DNA from: UBA1426 sp050953365
GTDB lineage: Bacteria; Bacillota; Clostridia; Peptostreptococcales; Anaerovoracaceae
Reading direction: 5' to 3'
Assembly: GCA_050953365.1 (NCBI GenBank)
Contig: JBMNMN010000002.1
Coordinates: 372,001-436,000 of the forward strand
Length of the DNA stretch: 64,000 nt
Shown here: positions 45,011-54,534 of the stretch, one piece after another
Numbering within the stretch: position 1 is the stretch's first letter
How the letters are laid out: each line of letters opens with the position of its first letter
Program-made: the position numbers and the translations under genes
Notes under the pieces: generated by a model
Seen by the model: the letters and a program-made list of their open reading frames with translations, nothing else
What the model was told of the DNA's origin: nothing
Databases searched by the model: none

Positions 45011-45192
45011 GACTTTTTTAATTTCTTCCTGAGAGATAAAATCCACGCTGCATTTAGGTTTGTCGTTTCGTGTATCGATCAAGTTGGCTTTTATCAGTGC
45101 ATTTGTATTTGACATTTTTCTCACCCTCTGCAAATTCTTGTTTTGCTTTTAAATGAATTGTACCATATTATTTAAAAATTGTATGTGGCGAG

Positions 45193-46745
45193 GATAGTGT
45201 AAAATAGTTGTGGAGTTTTTAAAGGAAAGAAACAGAGATCAACTCTCCTGTGTTAAAATAGTTTCAGCAACAAAACACAAACAAGGAGGGAAGATCTCTG
45301 TGGAAACTATTGTACAACAAATCATTGCGGAATTGGGAAGAAATATTTGCAAACGGATTGAAGAAGGAGGCATATCCGATATAGATCAGTTTGCATCTGA
45401 TGCCCTGGGTCTTTGCAAAGAAAGCGTTCGAGCCCTGATATCGGGAATCGTGAAGCAATTGAATGAAGAACTTAGAGCGGACAAGGCATTTCGAAAAGAG
45501 CAGGGGCTTATTCTAAAAGAAAAAGACCGGCAAAGGAGTCTTCTGACGGAGGTAGGTCGAATCGACATAGAACGAGACTACTATTACGAAAAGGCAAAAG
45601 GTGCCTATGTATATCCGTTGGATTTCATAATTGGTATATACGCCTATGAACGAGTGAGTGCCAATGTGAGCGCCCGCCTAGTGGAACAATCGGCAGAGGT
45701 TTCCTATGAAAAGAGTACGAAGATAGTAACCAACGGTGAAGTGAGCCGCCAGACGGTAAAGAATAAGTTGAGAGCAGTGGGAAAACTGGAAAAGGCAGCC
45801 CCTAAAGAAAAGCGAGTCGCATCGGAACTACATATTTTTGCCGATGAAGACCACGTTCATCTACAGGAAGGTAAAAACCGCATGGTTCCATTGATTACGT
45901 TAAGTGAAGGAATCCAAGCCGTCCATAAAGGGCGAAATGTCCTGATGAATCCGGTACACTTTACCTCCACCATTCATCAAACAAAAGAGGCTTGGGAAAC
46001 GGTAGGCGGGTACATCTCACAAGCTTATGAAGAAAATCAAATCGAGAGAATCTATCTTCATGGTGATGGGGCTCCATGGATCAAGCAAGGAATGGAGGAG
46101 CTTGCCGACTGTCACTATGTTATGGATGGATTTCACTTTGAGAAGCACTTAAAACAAGCGACAGCGGCCTTTCCGAAACAAAATTACCGACACCGTATAA
46201 GGCAGGCGGTTCAAGAGAAGAGCCTGGAAAAAGTGACAAGCCTCATTCGAGAAATGCTGTCTCTTTGCAAGGGACCAAAGCAAGAGAAGCGGGTTCGAAA
46301 CTTCCTCCGTTATGTTGTAAACAATTGGGACGGAATTGTGCGAAGATATACAAAAGATATCATAGGTAGCTGCACAGAAGGTTTAGTAAGTCATGTGTAT
46401 TCGGAAAGATTAAGCAGAAATCCTATGGGTTGGAGCGAAGCTGGCCTAAGCAAGATGGCAGAACTTAGAGTCTATACAAGAAACGGTTGCAGCGTTTCAG
46501 GAAAGGATTTCAGACGACCTGAAGACGAAAAAAACAGGAGTATTCTAAAGGAGTATGGGAAAAAACGGCTACAAAATGCAATTCATGGTTGTTGGGACTG
46601 GAGTATATTCGAAAAAGAACAATACAATCCGGCGGTCAATACTGCAACACAGATCCTGATCCGGTCTTATGGTCGGCAACGGAGTTTGGTTGCATAACAT
46701 CGGGAGAGTTGTCAAGCAAAAACTCCACAACAACTTGACACCGTC
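45193..46745 (+). mobile_element. ISLre2-family insertion sequence
   Basis: A 1,553-bp element flanked by the 9-bp direct repeat TGTGGCGAG (45184-45192 and 46746-46754). Its imperfect inverted ends start GATAGTGTA at the left and GACGGTGTC at the right complement, sharing GTTGTGGAGTTTTT further in. It lies 77 bp upstream of the dpaL start, so it probably also separates dpaL from its promoter. Confidence 0.9.
45300..46697 (+). CDS. ISLre2-family transposase
   Basis: A 465-residue UPF0236/ISLre2 transposase, recognised by the middle block LHIFADEDHVHLQEGKN, RIYLHGDGAPWIKQG and DGFHFEKHLKQA, which carry acidic residues of the catalytic core. GTG 45300 is chosen because GGAGGGAAG precedes it; a frame start at 45210 lies within the terminal region. 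Intact. Confidence 0.9.
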   Translation: METIVQQIIAELGRNICKRIEEGGISDIDQFASDALGLCKESVRALISGIVKQLNEELRADKAFRKEQGLILKEKDRQRSLLTEVGRIDIERDYYYEKAKGAYVYPLDFIIGIYAYERVSANVSARLVEQSAEVSYEKSTKIVTNGEVSRQTVKNKLRAVGKLEKAAPKEKRVASELHIFADEDHVHLQEGKNRMVPLITLSEGIQAVHKGRNVLMNPVHFTSTIHQTKEAWETVGGYISQAYEENQIERIYLHGDGAPWIKQGMEELADCHYVMDGFHFEKHLKQATAAFPKQNYRHRIRQAVQEKSLEKVTSLIREMLSLCKGPKQEKRVRNFLRYVVNNWDGIVRRYTKDIIGSCTEGLVSHVYSERLSRNPMGWSEAGLSKMAELRVYTRNGCSVSGKDFRRPEDEKNRSILKEYGKKRLQNAIHGCWDWSIFEKEQYNPAVNTATQILIRSYGRQRSLVA

Positions 46746-46879
46746 TGTGGCGAGAGTTATTATTTTGCTGCGAGGATTTTTGTGTTATAATTTCATGAAT
46801 CGTTAATATTCTTTTAAGCGTTCTTTAATATTTATCATTCATAATGAACGCATTAAACAATATGAGGAATGCGTTTATT

Positions 46880-47443
46880 ATGGAGAATCGAAGTTTATAC
46901 ATAGTGCTTACCAGAACAAATACGTTTATTTCCAGACTTATTCATGTGTTGAAAAATGATGAATACACCCACGCTGCAATTGCGTTGGACAGAGAACTTG
47001 AGTATATGTACAGTTTTGGAAGGAAGTACGCTTTGAATCCATTTCTTGGGGGTTTTAAGCGGGAAGAGATCAATAAAGGCTTATATAAGTTATATAGAAA
47101 CGTACCTTGTCTGATAATTGAAGTACAAGTTACAGCACAGCAGCATAAAAAGGCACAGGCTTTGCTTAGCCATTTTATTGCAAATAGATATCTTTATAAA
47201 TATAACTACATGGGTCTGTTTTATGGATTCTTTCAAAAAACAGTATGTCGTGATCACAGGTTTTTATGTTCGGAATTCGTTTATTATGTATTAAAGGAAA
47301 GTGGCATTGTAGATTTTAGAATATCCAGGAACCTTGTCAGACCCCAAAACCTGCTTGAGGTTAAAGGTGAGATAATCTATAAAGGCAATCTTAATGACTT
47401 AAGGCCAAAATTCACTTCTTATTCTTCTTTTCAACACAGTTAA
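46880..47443 (+). CDS. Permuted papain-like amidase (YiiX/C92-like)
   Basis: A 187-residue protein with the circularly permuted NlpC/P60-type layout: the catalytic His in NDEYTHAAIALD near the N terminus and the catalytic Cys in HRFLCSEFVYYVLKESGI near the C terminus. Such enzymes hydrolyse amide or lipid-ester bonds; the substrate is unknown. No signal peptide. The start is uncertain, as ATG 46880 has a distant GAGGA and the frame extends to 46844. Confidence 0.7.
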   Translation: MENRSLYIVLTRTNTFISRLIHVLKNDEYTHAAIALDRELEYMYSFGRKYALNPFLGGFKREEINKGLYKLYRNVPCLIIEVQVTAQQHKKAQALLSHFIANRYLYKYNYMGLFYGFFQKTVCRDHRFLCSEFVYYVLKESGIVDFRISRNLVRPQNLLEVKGEIIYKGNLNDLRPKFTSYSSFQHS

Positions 47444-47499
47444 AGTATTATTGACTAAGTACAAAAAACCGAACATTTGTTAATAAGCACTTCGGAGGG

Positions 47500-47535
47500 G
47501 ATTTGCAACTAAATATTAGTCGCAAATCTTCGTTT
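47500..47535 (+). terminator. Weak terminator
   Basis: GATTTGC (47500-47506) pairs with GCAAATC (47522-47528), followed by TTCGTTTATTATTG. Confidence 0.45.
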
Positions 47536-47617
47536 ATTATTGTATCCTGTTTATTGTATATGGTGAGTGCGAAGCGGGAAAAAGATCAAAATAGCGACTT
47601 GAAATGAGGTTAAGTTC

Positions 47618-48004
47618 GTGGATGAATTTACAGAAAAGCAAATGGCAGATGCGCTCATAGCTATCAATGATATGATGAGCAGAGCCGGGAAAGCGAAAGA
47701 GAAATTTGTACAGGGTACCTCTCAGCATACCTTGCAAAAGAACAGACTTAACGCCCTTCATATAAGTTTTTCACTGATATCAAAAGAATTGGCAAAGAGT
47801 GACGCTGTGACTTGTTTTGCAGAAGATGATCTGAAAAATGCCATTGCACAAGTCACTTCTCTAATTCGTAAATCAGAGAAGGCGCTGGGAAAACTTGCGC
47901 AAGGCACCTGGCAGCATACGATGCTCAGTCAAAATTTAAAAGCGCTTTATATAGCTTTGCCGTTAATCAAGAAGGCATTGAACAACAACGACTGCAAAAA
48001 ATAA
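47618..48004 (+). CDS. Small protein with two internal repeats
   Basis: A 128-residue soluble, helix-rich protein made of two similar halves: KFVQGTSQHTLQKNRLNALH and KLAQGTWQHTMLSQNLKALY align closely, each preceded by an amphipathic helix. The duplication suggests a two-fold helical bundle. GTG start with GAGG eight bases upstream. No family recognised and no operon partner. Confidence 0.65.
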   Translation: MDEFTEKQMADALIAINDMMSRAGKAKEKFVQGTSQHTLQKNRLNALHISFSLISKELAKSDAVTCFAEDDLKNAIAQVTSLIRKSEKALGKLAQGTWQHTMLSQNLKALYIALPLIKKALNNNDCKK

Positions 48005-48132
48005 ATTATCTTTAATTCTTTGTAACTATTTTTAAGCAAAATGTAAAATACCGAAGCACAAAACTTAGTATGATGTAATGGAGGCTACGGAAGTGCTATG
48101 AGAATCGGACACTGAAAGCGGAGAGTGACGGA

Positions 48133-50061
48133 ATGAATCCCAGAGCAAAGACAACTCAAAGGATTGAAGAACATCAGGGGGAATTACGGACGGAATCAAT
48201 GGGCTATATCCCGGGGCTGGACGGTCTAAGGACATTGGCGGTATTTGCTGTGATAGCGTACCATCTTGATCCCGGCCGGGCCTCGGGAGGGCTGTTAGGG
48301 GTAAATTTGTTCTTTGTATTATCGGGCTATTTGATCACAAATATTCTTCAGGCCCAATGGGAGCATTCCGGAACTCTCAAATTGAAGGACTTCTGGCTTC
48401 GCCGGGCAAAGCGTCTTTTGCCGGCTCTTTTTGTGATGCTGGCGGGCGTGATACTTTGGACGGTGCTTTTCGTTCCGGACCGTTTGGCCGCGCTGAAGTC
48501 GGAAGTCATAGCCGCTGTATTCTATGTCAGCAACTGGTACCTTATCTTTCATGAAGTGTCCTATTTTGAGAGCTTCGGCCCTCCGTCACCCCTTGGACAT
48601 CTTTGGTCTCTTGCCATAGAAGAGCAGTTCTATCTCATCTGGCCTTTACTTTTGGGGCTGGGATTTCGTTTCCTTCGCCGGCGCAAATGGATTATCGGGG
48701 GGACATTGGCTATCGCCTTGGTTTCTGCCTTGGCGATGGCGCTGCTTTACATACCGGGGCACGATCCCAGCCGAGTGTATTACGGCACGGAAACCCGGGC
48801 ATTTGCATTGCTTATAGGAGCGGCGCTGGCTATGGTCTGGCCAAGGGGGAGGATGTCTGCAAAGCTGACCGGCGCCGGGAGGCTGGCCCTCGACGGAGCC
48901 GGGTGTATCGGACTATTCATCGTTCTATGGATGTTCGTCAGGACCAATCAGTACCAGCCATTCCTCTATCAAAGCGGATTGTTGCTTTTTTCCGTTGCTT
49001 CCGCTGTTCTTGTGGTTGTTTTGGCGCATCCCGAAAGCAGGCTGAGCAGGCTGTTCGGATGGGGTCCGCTGAGTCTGCTTGGAAAATGGTCTTATGGTAT
49101 TTACTTATGGCATTATCCGATTATCGTATTGTCAAGTCCTTTGGTTAATACAGGCGAACGCAATGTCTTTCTTTCATTCTGTCAGATTTCTATAAGTGTA
49201 TTACTTGCAGCGCTGTCTTACTATCTGATTGAGAAGCCGATTCGGTACGAGGGGGTAAAACCATTGCGCCTCAGCGCCAGAGTATCGGTTAGTGTGCTGT
49301 TGATATTTGCAGTGATGTTTGTGACTACCAACGGAAGCTTGCAGATTTCGGCAGGGGAGCAGGCCGCCGGCGGACATGTGCAAGTATCCGATGAACAAAT
49401 CGATGGGCCGGAGGATGCGGATATGACAGACGAAGCAGGTGAAGTAGCGGATAGCAAACAAAATGCCGATCCTATAGGGAACGCTGATGAAGAAGAGAAA
49501 GCGGATACTGGAAATCCGGGAAATGAAGAGATAGTGGAAGAGGATTCGGAAGGTATAGAAAACATAGTAGCTGAAGACTTTCACGGCATTACGGTTGTAG
49601 GAGATTCCCTGATGGTGGGTCTGGCGCCGTTATTGGAGGAATTGATCCCAGGCATTATCGTTGATGCGGAAAAAGGCAGGCAGATGTATGATGCTCCGGA
49701 AGTTCTCGCAAAACTCCGCAAGGAAGGCAAGCTCGGTGAAACGATAATTGTGGCATTGGGATCAAATGGCGCGTTTACGGAAAAGCAACTGAAGGCCGCT
49801 TTGGACTGTATGGAAGGAGCGGAGAGAATCGTACTGCTGAATTGCCGCGTCCCAAAACCCTGGGAGTCCGTAGTAAATGAGACCTTGGCAAAGGTTGTGG
49901 AGTCATATCCGAATGCAATACTTCTGGATTGGTACGGTGCCAGTAAGGGGCACGATGCGTATTTCTATCAGGATGGTGTCCACTTGAAACCTGCAGGCGC
50001 GGAAGCCTATTGTAAAATAATTGTAGAGGCTCTGTCTTCCAATTGCGAAGAAATGAAATAG
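48133..50061 (+). CDS. Acyltransferase 3 / SGNH O-acetyltransferase (OatA type)
   Basis: A 642-residue envelope protein. The first ~400 residues are an acyltransferase-3 domain of about ten to eleven helices, opening with PGLDGLRTLAVFAVIAYHL and GVNLFFVLSGYLI. An acidic linker (430-480) leads to an extracytoplasmic SGNH domain with Ser in VVGDSLMVG, Asn in ALGSNGAF and the Asp/His in DGVHLKPAG. This layout is that of OatA, which O-acetylates peptidoglycan muramic acid to resist lysozyme. It is followed 45 bp later by a response regulator gene. Confidence 0.9.
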   Translation: MNPRAKTTQRIEEHQGELRTESMGYIPGLDGLRTLAVFAVIAYHLDPGRASGGLLGVNLFFVLSGYLITNILQAQWEHSGTLKLKDFWLRRAKRLLPALFVMLAGVILWTVLFVPDRLAALKSEVIAAVFYVSNWYLIFHEVSYFESFGPPSPLGHLWSLAIEEQFYLIWPLLLGLGFRFLRRRKWIIGGTLAIALVSALAMALLYIPGHDPSRVYYGTETRAFALLIGAALAMVWPRGRMSAKLTGAGRLALDGAGCIGLFIVLWMFVRTNQYQPFLYQSGLLLFSVASAVLVVVLAHPESRLSRLFGWGPLSLLGKWSYGIYLWHYPIIVLSSPLVNTGERNVFLSFCQISISVLLAALSYYLIEKPIRYEGVKPLRLSARVSVSVLLIFAVMFVTTNGSLQISAGEQAAGGHVQVSDEQIDGPEDADMTDEAGEVADSKQNADPIGNADEEEKADTGNPGNEEIVEEDSEGIENIVAEDFHGITVVGDSLMVGLAPLLEELIPGIIVDAEKGRQMYDAPEVLAKLRKEGKLGETIIVALGSNGAFTEKQLKAALDCMEGAERIVLLNCRVPKPWESVVNETLAKVVESYPNAILLDWYGASKGHDAYFYQDGVHLKPAGAEAYCKIIVEALSSNCEEMK

Positions 50062-50106
50062 CATGCATGAATGCTGTTATGATAGAATACGGAAGAGGGA
50101 CGAGAA

Positions 50107-50820
50107 ATGCAGGATGAAAAGATAAAAGTATTAGTAGTGGAAGACGAAGACTCCATTCGACGTTTTATAAAGCTCAATCTGGAGATGGCCGGGTATGAAG
50201 TGGCGGAAGCAGCAAGCGGTGAGGATGCCCTGGATGTATTCGCAGCGATTCTTCCCCATGTGGTTGTGCTTGATTTGATGTTGCCGGGAATAGACGGATT
50301 TGAAGTATGCAGCTACATTCGAAACACAAACCCGGATTCGCTGATCATCATGCTTACAGCCAAGGGGCAGGATACGGATAAAATTATGGGTCTTGAACTG
50401 GGCGCCGATGACTATATGGTAAAACCGTTTAACCCTTTTGAACTCATTGCCAGAATCAAAGCCATGTTGAGGCGCCAAAACCGGTCGGAGATCTCTAAAA
50501 GTGTTTATGTCTGTGATAATTTACATTTAGATATTGCAGGAAATAGACTCCTGAGGGACAATCGGGAAATAGAACTGACGCCCATCGAATACTCTTTATT
50601 AAAACTGTTCATGGAAAACCCCGGAAAGACTCTGAAAAGAGACGAGATATTAAATGAGGTTTGGGGTGAAGACTATTTCGGCGATACAAAAACCTTAGAT
50701 GTACATATCAGGCGGCTCAGGGAAAAGATCGAGGACAACCCGTCCGAACCCAGATTTATTAAAACGGTGTGGGGTTTCGGATATCGATGGAATTCGGAGT
50801 CGGACGGGAGGAATTTATGA
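50107..50820 (+). CDS. OmpR-family response regulator
   Basis: A 237-residue two-component regulator. The receiver has the phosphoacceptor Asp56 (VVLDLMLPG), Thr84 (IIMLTAK) and Lys106 (YMVKPF). The C-terminal winged helix binds DNA (ELTPIEYSLLKLFMENPGKTLKRDEIL ... TLDVHIRRLREKIED). It overlaps the kinase gene by an ATGA junction. Position after the O-acyltransferase suggests, but does not prove, control of envelope genes. Confidence 0.95.
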   Translation: MQDEKIKVLVVEDEDSIRRFIKLNLEMAGYEVAEAASGEDALDVFAAILPHVVVLDLMLPGIDGFEVCSYIRNTNPDSLIIMLTAKGQDTDKIMGLELGADDYMVKPFNPFELIARIKAMLRRQNRSEISKSVYVCDNLHLDIAGNRLLRDNREIELTPIEYSLLKLFMENPGKTLKRDEILNEVWGEDYFGDTKTLDVHIRRLREKIEDNPSEPRFIKTVWGFGYRWNSESDGRNL

Positions 50821-52211
50821 AAGGAATCCGGGGGCGACTCACAGCCATTTTTATGATCGTAATCCTCATTTCCGTCGTTATTCTCGAAATGATGCTGATT
50901 TATACCGTTCGGCAGAATTATTATGACAGCTTAAGGGGTAATCTGACAAACCAAATCAAAATCAGCGCGGATATGTATTCGAGATACTATTCCGACACCT
51001 CGCTGGAAGATAATATCCTGTATAACGTGGATGCTTTTTGGAATCAAAGCAATGCCAGAGTGGAGATTGTAGACAGCGAAGGGATAATTATCATGGATTC
51101 TTTAGGAACGTTTCCGGGACCGGAAGAACCTGTCGGTGATATCGAGGACGCCTTAAATGACAAGACCGGGGAATGGATCGGAAAATTGGGCGGCCAGAAG
51201 GTCATGGCCATCTCCTATCCGTTAAAGTCAAACGGCCAAATTGTGGGGGCATTGCGGTTTATCGCATCTACGGAAGAGATTGACCGGGATATTCAGAGAA
51301 TTACATACGTTTTCATTTCCATCGGTATTTTTGTTGTACTTTTCGTTGGCTTGCTTAGCATCTTTTTGGCGAATACGATCCTCGTTCCGCTAAAGGAAGT
51401 GACGGCTGTTGCCCAGAGGATGGCTGCAGGTAATTACCAGGTCAGAAGCGAGAAAAAGCGTGATGATGAAATTGGAAAGCTTTCTGACACCTTGAACCAC
51501 ATGGCCGAGGAAATCATAAAGAGGGAACGGATGAAAAATGACTTTATTTCATCCGTTTCTCACGAACTCCGCACGCCGCTGACTTCGATCATGGGATGGG
51601 CCATCACTTTGCAAAACGAGAATTTTCGACAGGAGGAGACGTTGAACGATGGATTGGGAATTATAGCCAAAGAAAGCGAGCGGCTTACACAGATGGTGGA
51701 GGAGCTATTAGACTTCTCAAAGTTCGTTTCCGGTAGAATTAAGCTTGAATATGCGAGGGTAGATTTAGCCGCGCTAATGGCAGACATCGGCAAGCAAATG
51801 AGACTGCGATCCATTCGAGAGAATATAAATTTTGAGGTTGTTTATACGGAAAATCTTCCGGAGTTTATTTCAGATGCAAACCGATTAAAGCAGGTTTTTA
51901 TCAATATTCTTGACAACGCCTTTAACTTTACAGGAGCAGGGGGGACCGTTCGCTTTCGTGCTGAGGTAAGAGAAAAGGAATTAGTTTTCGCGATTGAAGA
52001 CACCGGATGCGGAATCCCGGCGGATGAGCTGCCCGTTGTGAAAGAGAAATTCTATAAAGGCAAAAGCTCTCGTTCCCAAAACGGCATCGGCCTTTCCATA
52101 TGTGAGGAGATTATAACCTTGATGAAAGGCAGGATGGAAATCCAAAGTGAAGTAAATGTGGGGACTACCGTCACTATTGTCCTTCCCAAAGAGGTGCGTG
52201 CCGATGGTTAA
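50817..52211 (+). CDS. Membrane sensor histidine kinase
   Basis: A 464-residue kinase: helix 1 at about 8-30, an extracytoplasmic sensor region (about 35-160), helix 2 at 163-187, a HAMP linker (188-240), the dimerisation box with His249 (SSVSHELRTPL) and a HATPase domain with the N box (FINILDNAFNFTGAGG), G1 (EDTGCGIP) and G2 (NGIGLSICEEII). ATG 50817 has GGGAGGA and overlaps the regulator stop. Its end overlaps the start of a lipoprotein frame. Confidence 0.95.
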   Translation: MKGIRGRLTAIFMIVILISVVILEMMLIYTVRQNYYDSLRGNLTNQIKISADMYSRYYSDTSLEDNILYNVDAFWNQSNARVEIVDSEGIIIMDSLGTFPGPEEPVGDIEDALNDKTGEWIGKLGGQKVMAISYPLKSNGQIVGALRFIASTEEIDRDIQRITYVFISIGIFVVLFVGLLSIFLANTILVPLKEVTAVAQRMAAGNYQVRSEKKRDDEIGKLSDTLNHMAEEIIKRERMKNDFISSVSHELRTPLTSIMGWAITLQNENFRQEETLNDGLGIIAKESERLTQMVEELLDFSKFVSGRIKLEYARVDLAALMADIGKQMRLRSIRENINFEVVYTENLPEFISDANRLKQVFINILDNAFNFTGAGGTVRFRAEVREKELVFAIEDTGCGIPADELPVVKEKFYKGKSSRSQNGIGLSICEEIITLMKGRMEIQSEVNVGTTVTIVLPKEVRADG

Positions 52212-53739
52212 AAAGTCCTCAAAATTCCTAATACCATATATACTCCTTATCGCATTCGTGCTCTTACTCCTGGGCGGATGCTCCGACTTATTCGGCGCAT
52301 CCGGCACATCGGCAGGAAAAATTATACCTCCATCCGATTCAACCTGCCCTTTTCCCGGGAAGTGGACTGTACTGGAAGAACTGGGTTTAGATGAAGACCC
52401 GGAGAGTACAGAGTCGCAATGGGAAGGGAAAAGTATGCAGTTTGCTGAAGACTGCGTCGCTATAGATGATGCAGTATGGACCAATATTTCATATAAAATC
52501 AAGAGGGTGGATGCCGCTGATTATCTGGAGCTGAAACTTGTATCATATTCCGATCTCATTTTAGAAAAGCAACAGGTCGAGGTTGTTACCGTCTATGCCG
52601 ATGGCAATTATCTTGGCGAAGCTATGAGAGCTGATGATTCCGGCATGGTCTTCTTTGCTCAGGATAGGGGGCTTTTGCTGATAAAGGTTTCCGATGAGGC
52701 AGACATCATGTTGGACTCATCTGTTTCAGACGGAGCAGAACCTGATACGGAACAGGAATCAAAGTGCCTCCGGAGTCCTTTTAGGTCTGCGGATACCCGG
52801 AGAAACCGGTTCTGCATACTCGTACACTTTGGGTCGCCGCGGATCGTGGAAAGATGCATCCGGTACTCATGTCTGAGAGTCTGTTTTTCCCACGGACCAG
52901 CGGCTTCTGGGAACTCGATGCCCGGAATATTTTCACTGAAGGACTGAGAGGCAATTTATTGTCGGCGCGCAATGTGACGGAAAGAGCTCCTTAAAGCGGC
53001 GATGAGATCCGCGGATATAGATGAGCAGCAGATGGGGCAACAGACGAAGACGTGGATGGAAATCGACTGCGTCTGAGAAAACCGTTACGTACATCGGTAA
53101 CGACTATATTGCGCTGGAGAAAAAAGATGAACGATGTGAGTCGGTTAATGGTCTTGCCGGTGGATAATTTATCGTCTTCGACAGAAATAAAGCTTTCCGA
53201 CTTGCTAGGTCAAAAGGGCCGAGACTCTTTATTTAACGCCAGGGAGACAGGAGGTAGATGCACTGCGAGAGCAAAGGGATCCGGCTCTTAGAAAGAAATG
53301 ACTTTGATACAGAACTTTGGGCTGAAACGGAAAAACGGACATTGGACTCTGGTGGGGAGAATCAACTATTATCAAAATGGCGGAACAGCCGACTTATACG
53401 GACTTTGATATAAAAATTGTTCCTTCTGTCAGCCTGGTCTCCTATGACACCCTGGTCTTAAGCTGGCCAAAGATCAAGGATCGAGTTCCCGATGCCTTGG
53501 ATGCCTTCACTTCACCCAATAAGGATATCGCTTTAGTGCAGACAAAAAACAAGTTGACGGTTTATAAGATCGGCGCCGAGCAATTATCAGAGAATCCGTT
53601 GGCTGAGATAGACATACCGGAAAACGCAACGGTGATAATGGCGGAGTGGGCAACGGGATCTTATGTTGAAAGCTGGGGAAATTCATTTCTCTCTTATGGA
53701 GCCAGAGTTCTTGATGAGGACTCGGTTCGTATGCACTGA
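52204..53739 (+). pseudogene. Frameshifted lipoprotein gene downstream of the two-component system
   Basis: The 5' part from ATG 52204 encodes a lipoprotein (lipobox LLGGCSD) continuing to about residue 185. Near 52765 the sensible sequence moves to another frame (GLRIPGETGSAYSYTLGRRGSW), near 52860 to the third (MSESLFFPRTSGFWELDARNIF), then through YIGNDYIALEKKDERCESVNG, VFDRNKAFR and finally 53377-53739 (DIKIVPSVSLVSYDTLVLSWPKIKDRVPDALDAF). All parts read as one protein of about 500 residues broken by several indels. It was probably the last gene of the regulator-kinase operon. Confidence 0.8.
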
Positions 53740-53744
53740 CGCCC

Positions 53745-53834
53745 CCACGGGGACAGACCCCGTGGTTGATTTTGCATCCAGGGGGACAGACCTTCAGTTG
53801 ATTTTGCCTCCACGGGGCCTGTCCCTGTGGAGGC
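53745..53834. repeat. Two related hairpins with GGGGACAG words
   Basis: Hairpin one: CCACGGGG (53745-53752) and CCCCGTGG (53758-53765). Hairpin two: GCCTCCAC (53806-53813) and GTGGAGGC (53827-53834). TTGATTTTGC is repeated between them. The block lies between the decayed lipoprotein and the next gene and may act as a terminator. Confidence 0.7.
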
Positions 53835-53880
53835 ATTCTTGGCGGAAATAGAGCTCTTGGTTGTTATAGGAGGAAACCAT

Positions 53881-54534
53881 ATGGTTAAAAGATTAATTGC
53901 ATATTTTCTGTTGATAGTTGTAGTTTTTGCTCTGTTGACGAGCTGTTCAACAATGAGGCCGGTAGAATTTGAACAAATTTCAGATGAATTAATGCAACAG
54001 ATTGATAGAGATCAGGATGATTATTTAAGCGCCATGAAAGATAAAAATATAAGTGAATTGCTCACATTTCATTCTATCACTCATGGCAGTTTTACGGAAA
54101 GCGGCTCCTCTGAACTACTAGTACTTTTTAAGGTGAAAGACGTCCCGCACGCGGGAGGGCTGGACAGGACCATCGCTGCAGTTTATGATGCTGATACATA
54201 TCTATTGAAAAGTCAAAAAACGTTTATGGCTGATCATGTTTCGATTCAATTGCTTACAGGTGAGAATCAGAGAAAGTATATTTTATATATCGGAAGTGTA
54301 ACCTACCAAGGATACACAACCTATTCCATTGAGTTATTTGAAATCGAAAAAGACGGATGGCACTCTAAAGCTGTCTCTTCAGAAACATTTACGGAAAATG
54401 AGGCTTTTGCATTTACAAACGATACCTTGCAAGTCTTTAATTTGAGCTACATTGATAATGCACCCGTTTATGACTACAAGTACACACTTTATTGGGATAG
54501 CGTAGAAGCTACTTTCAGGAAAGAGATGCTATAG
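53881..54534 (+). CDS. Hypothetical lipoprotein
   Basis: A 217-residue lipoprotein: signal peptide KRLIAYFLLIVVVFALLTSC with the lipidated Cys at about 20, then a soluble domain of unknown fold with many aromatic residues toward the end (SYIDNAPVYDYKYTLYW). AGGAGG precedes ATG 53881, so the longer frame from 53827 is rejected. It follows a decayed lipoprotein gene, and the two may be part of one envelope locus. Confidence 0.75.
   Translation: MVKRLIAYFLLIVVVFALLTSCSTMRPVEFEQISDELMQQIDRDQDDYLSAMKDKNISELLTFHSITHGSFTESGSSELLVLFKVKDVPHAGGLDRTIAAVYDADTYLLKSQKTFMADHVSIQLLTGENQRKYILYIGSVTYQGYTTYSIELFEIEKDGWHSKAVSSETFTENEAFAFTNDTLQVFNLSYIDNAPVYDYKYTLYWDSVEATFRKEML

Larger units (their letters stand above)
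42685..45115 (-). pseudogene. dpaL: Diaminopropionate ammonia-lyase split by an IS30-type element
   Basis: The C-terminal 375 codons (42685-43814) encode a fold-type II PLP enzyme: Lys in GLNAFKVLGG, GNHGRGVAWAAN, and ESGAGVGTGAL. The N-terminal codons (45011-45115, MSNTNALIKANLIDT ... QEEIKKV) lie on the other side of an IS30-type element, with GAGGGTGAG before the ATG at 45115. Removing the element and one 14-bp duplicate joins ...QEEIKKV to NDFHKGF in frame, giving about 406 residues, the normal size. The enzyme splits 2,3-diaminopropionate into pyruvate and ammonia. As it stands the gene is disrupted, although precise excision would restore it. Confidence 0.9.

Noticed and set aside
52694..52876. 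Independent small genes inside the 52.2-53.7 kb region
   Set aside because: They are consecutive pieces of one frameshifted lipoprotein and lack their own ribosome sites.
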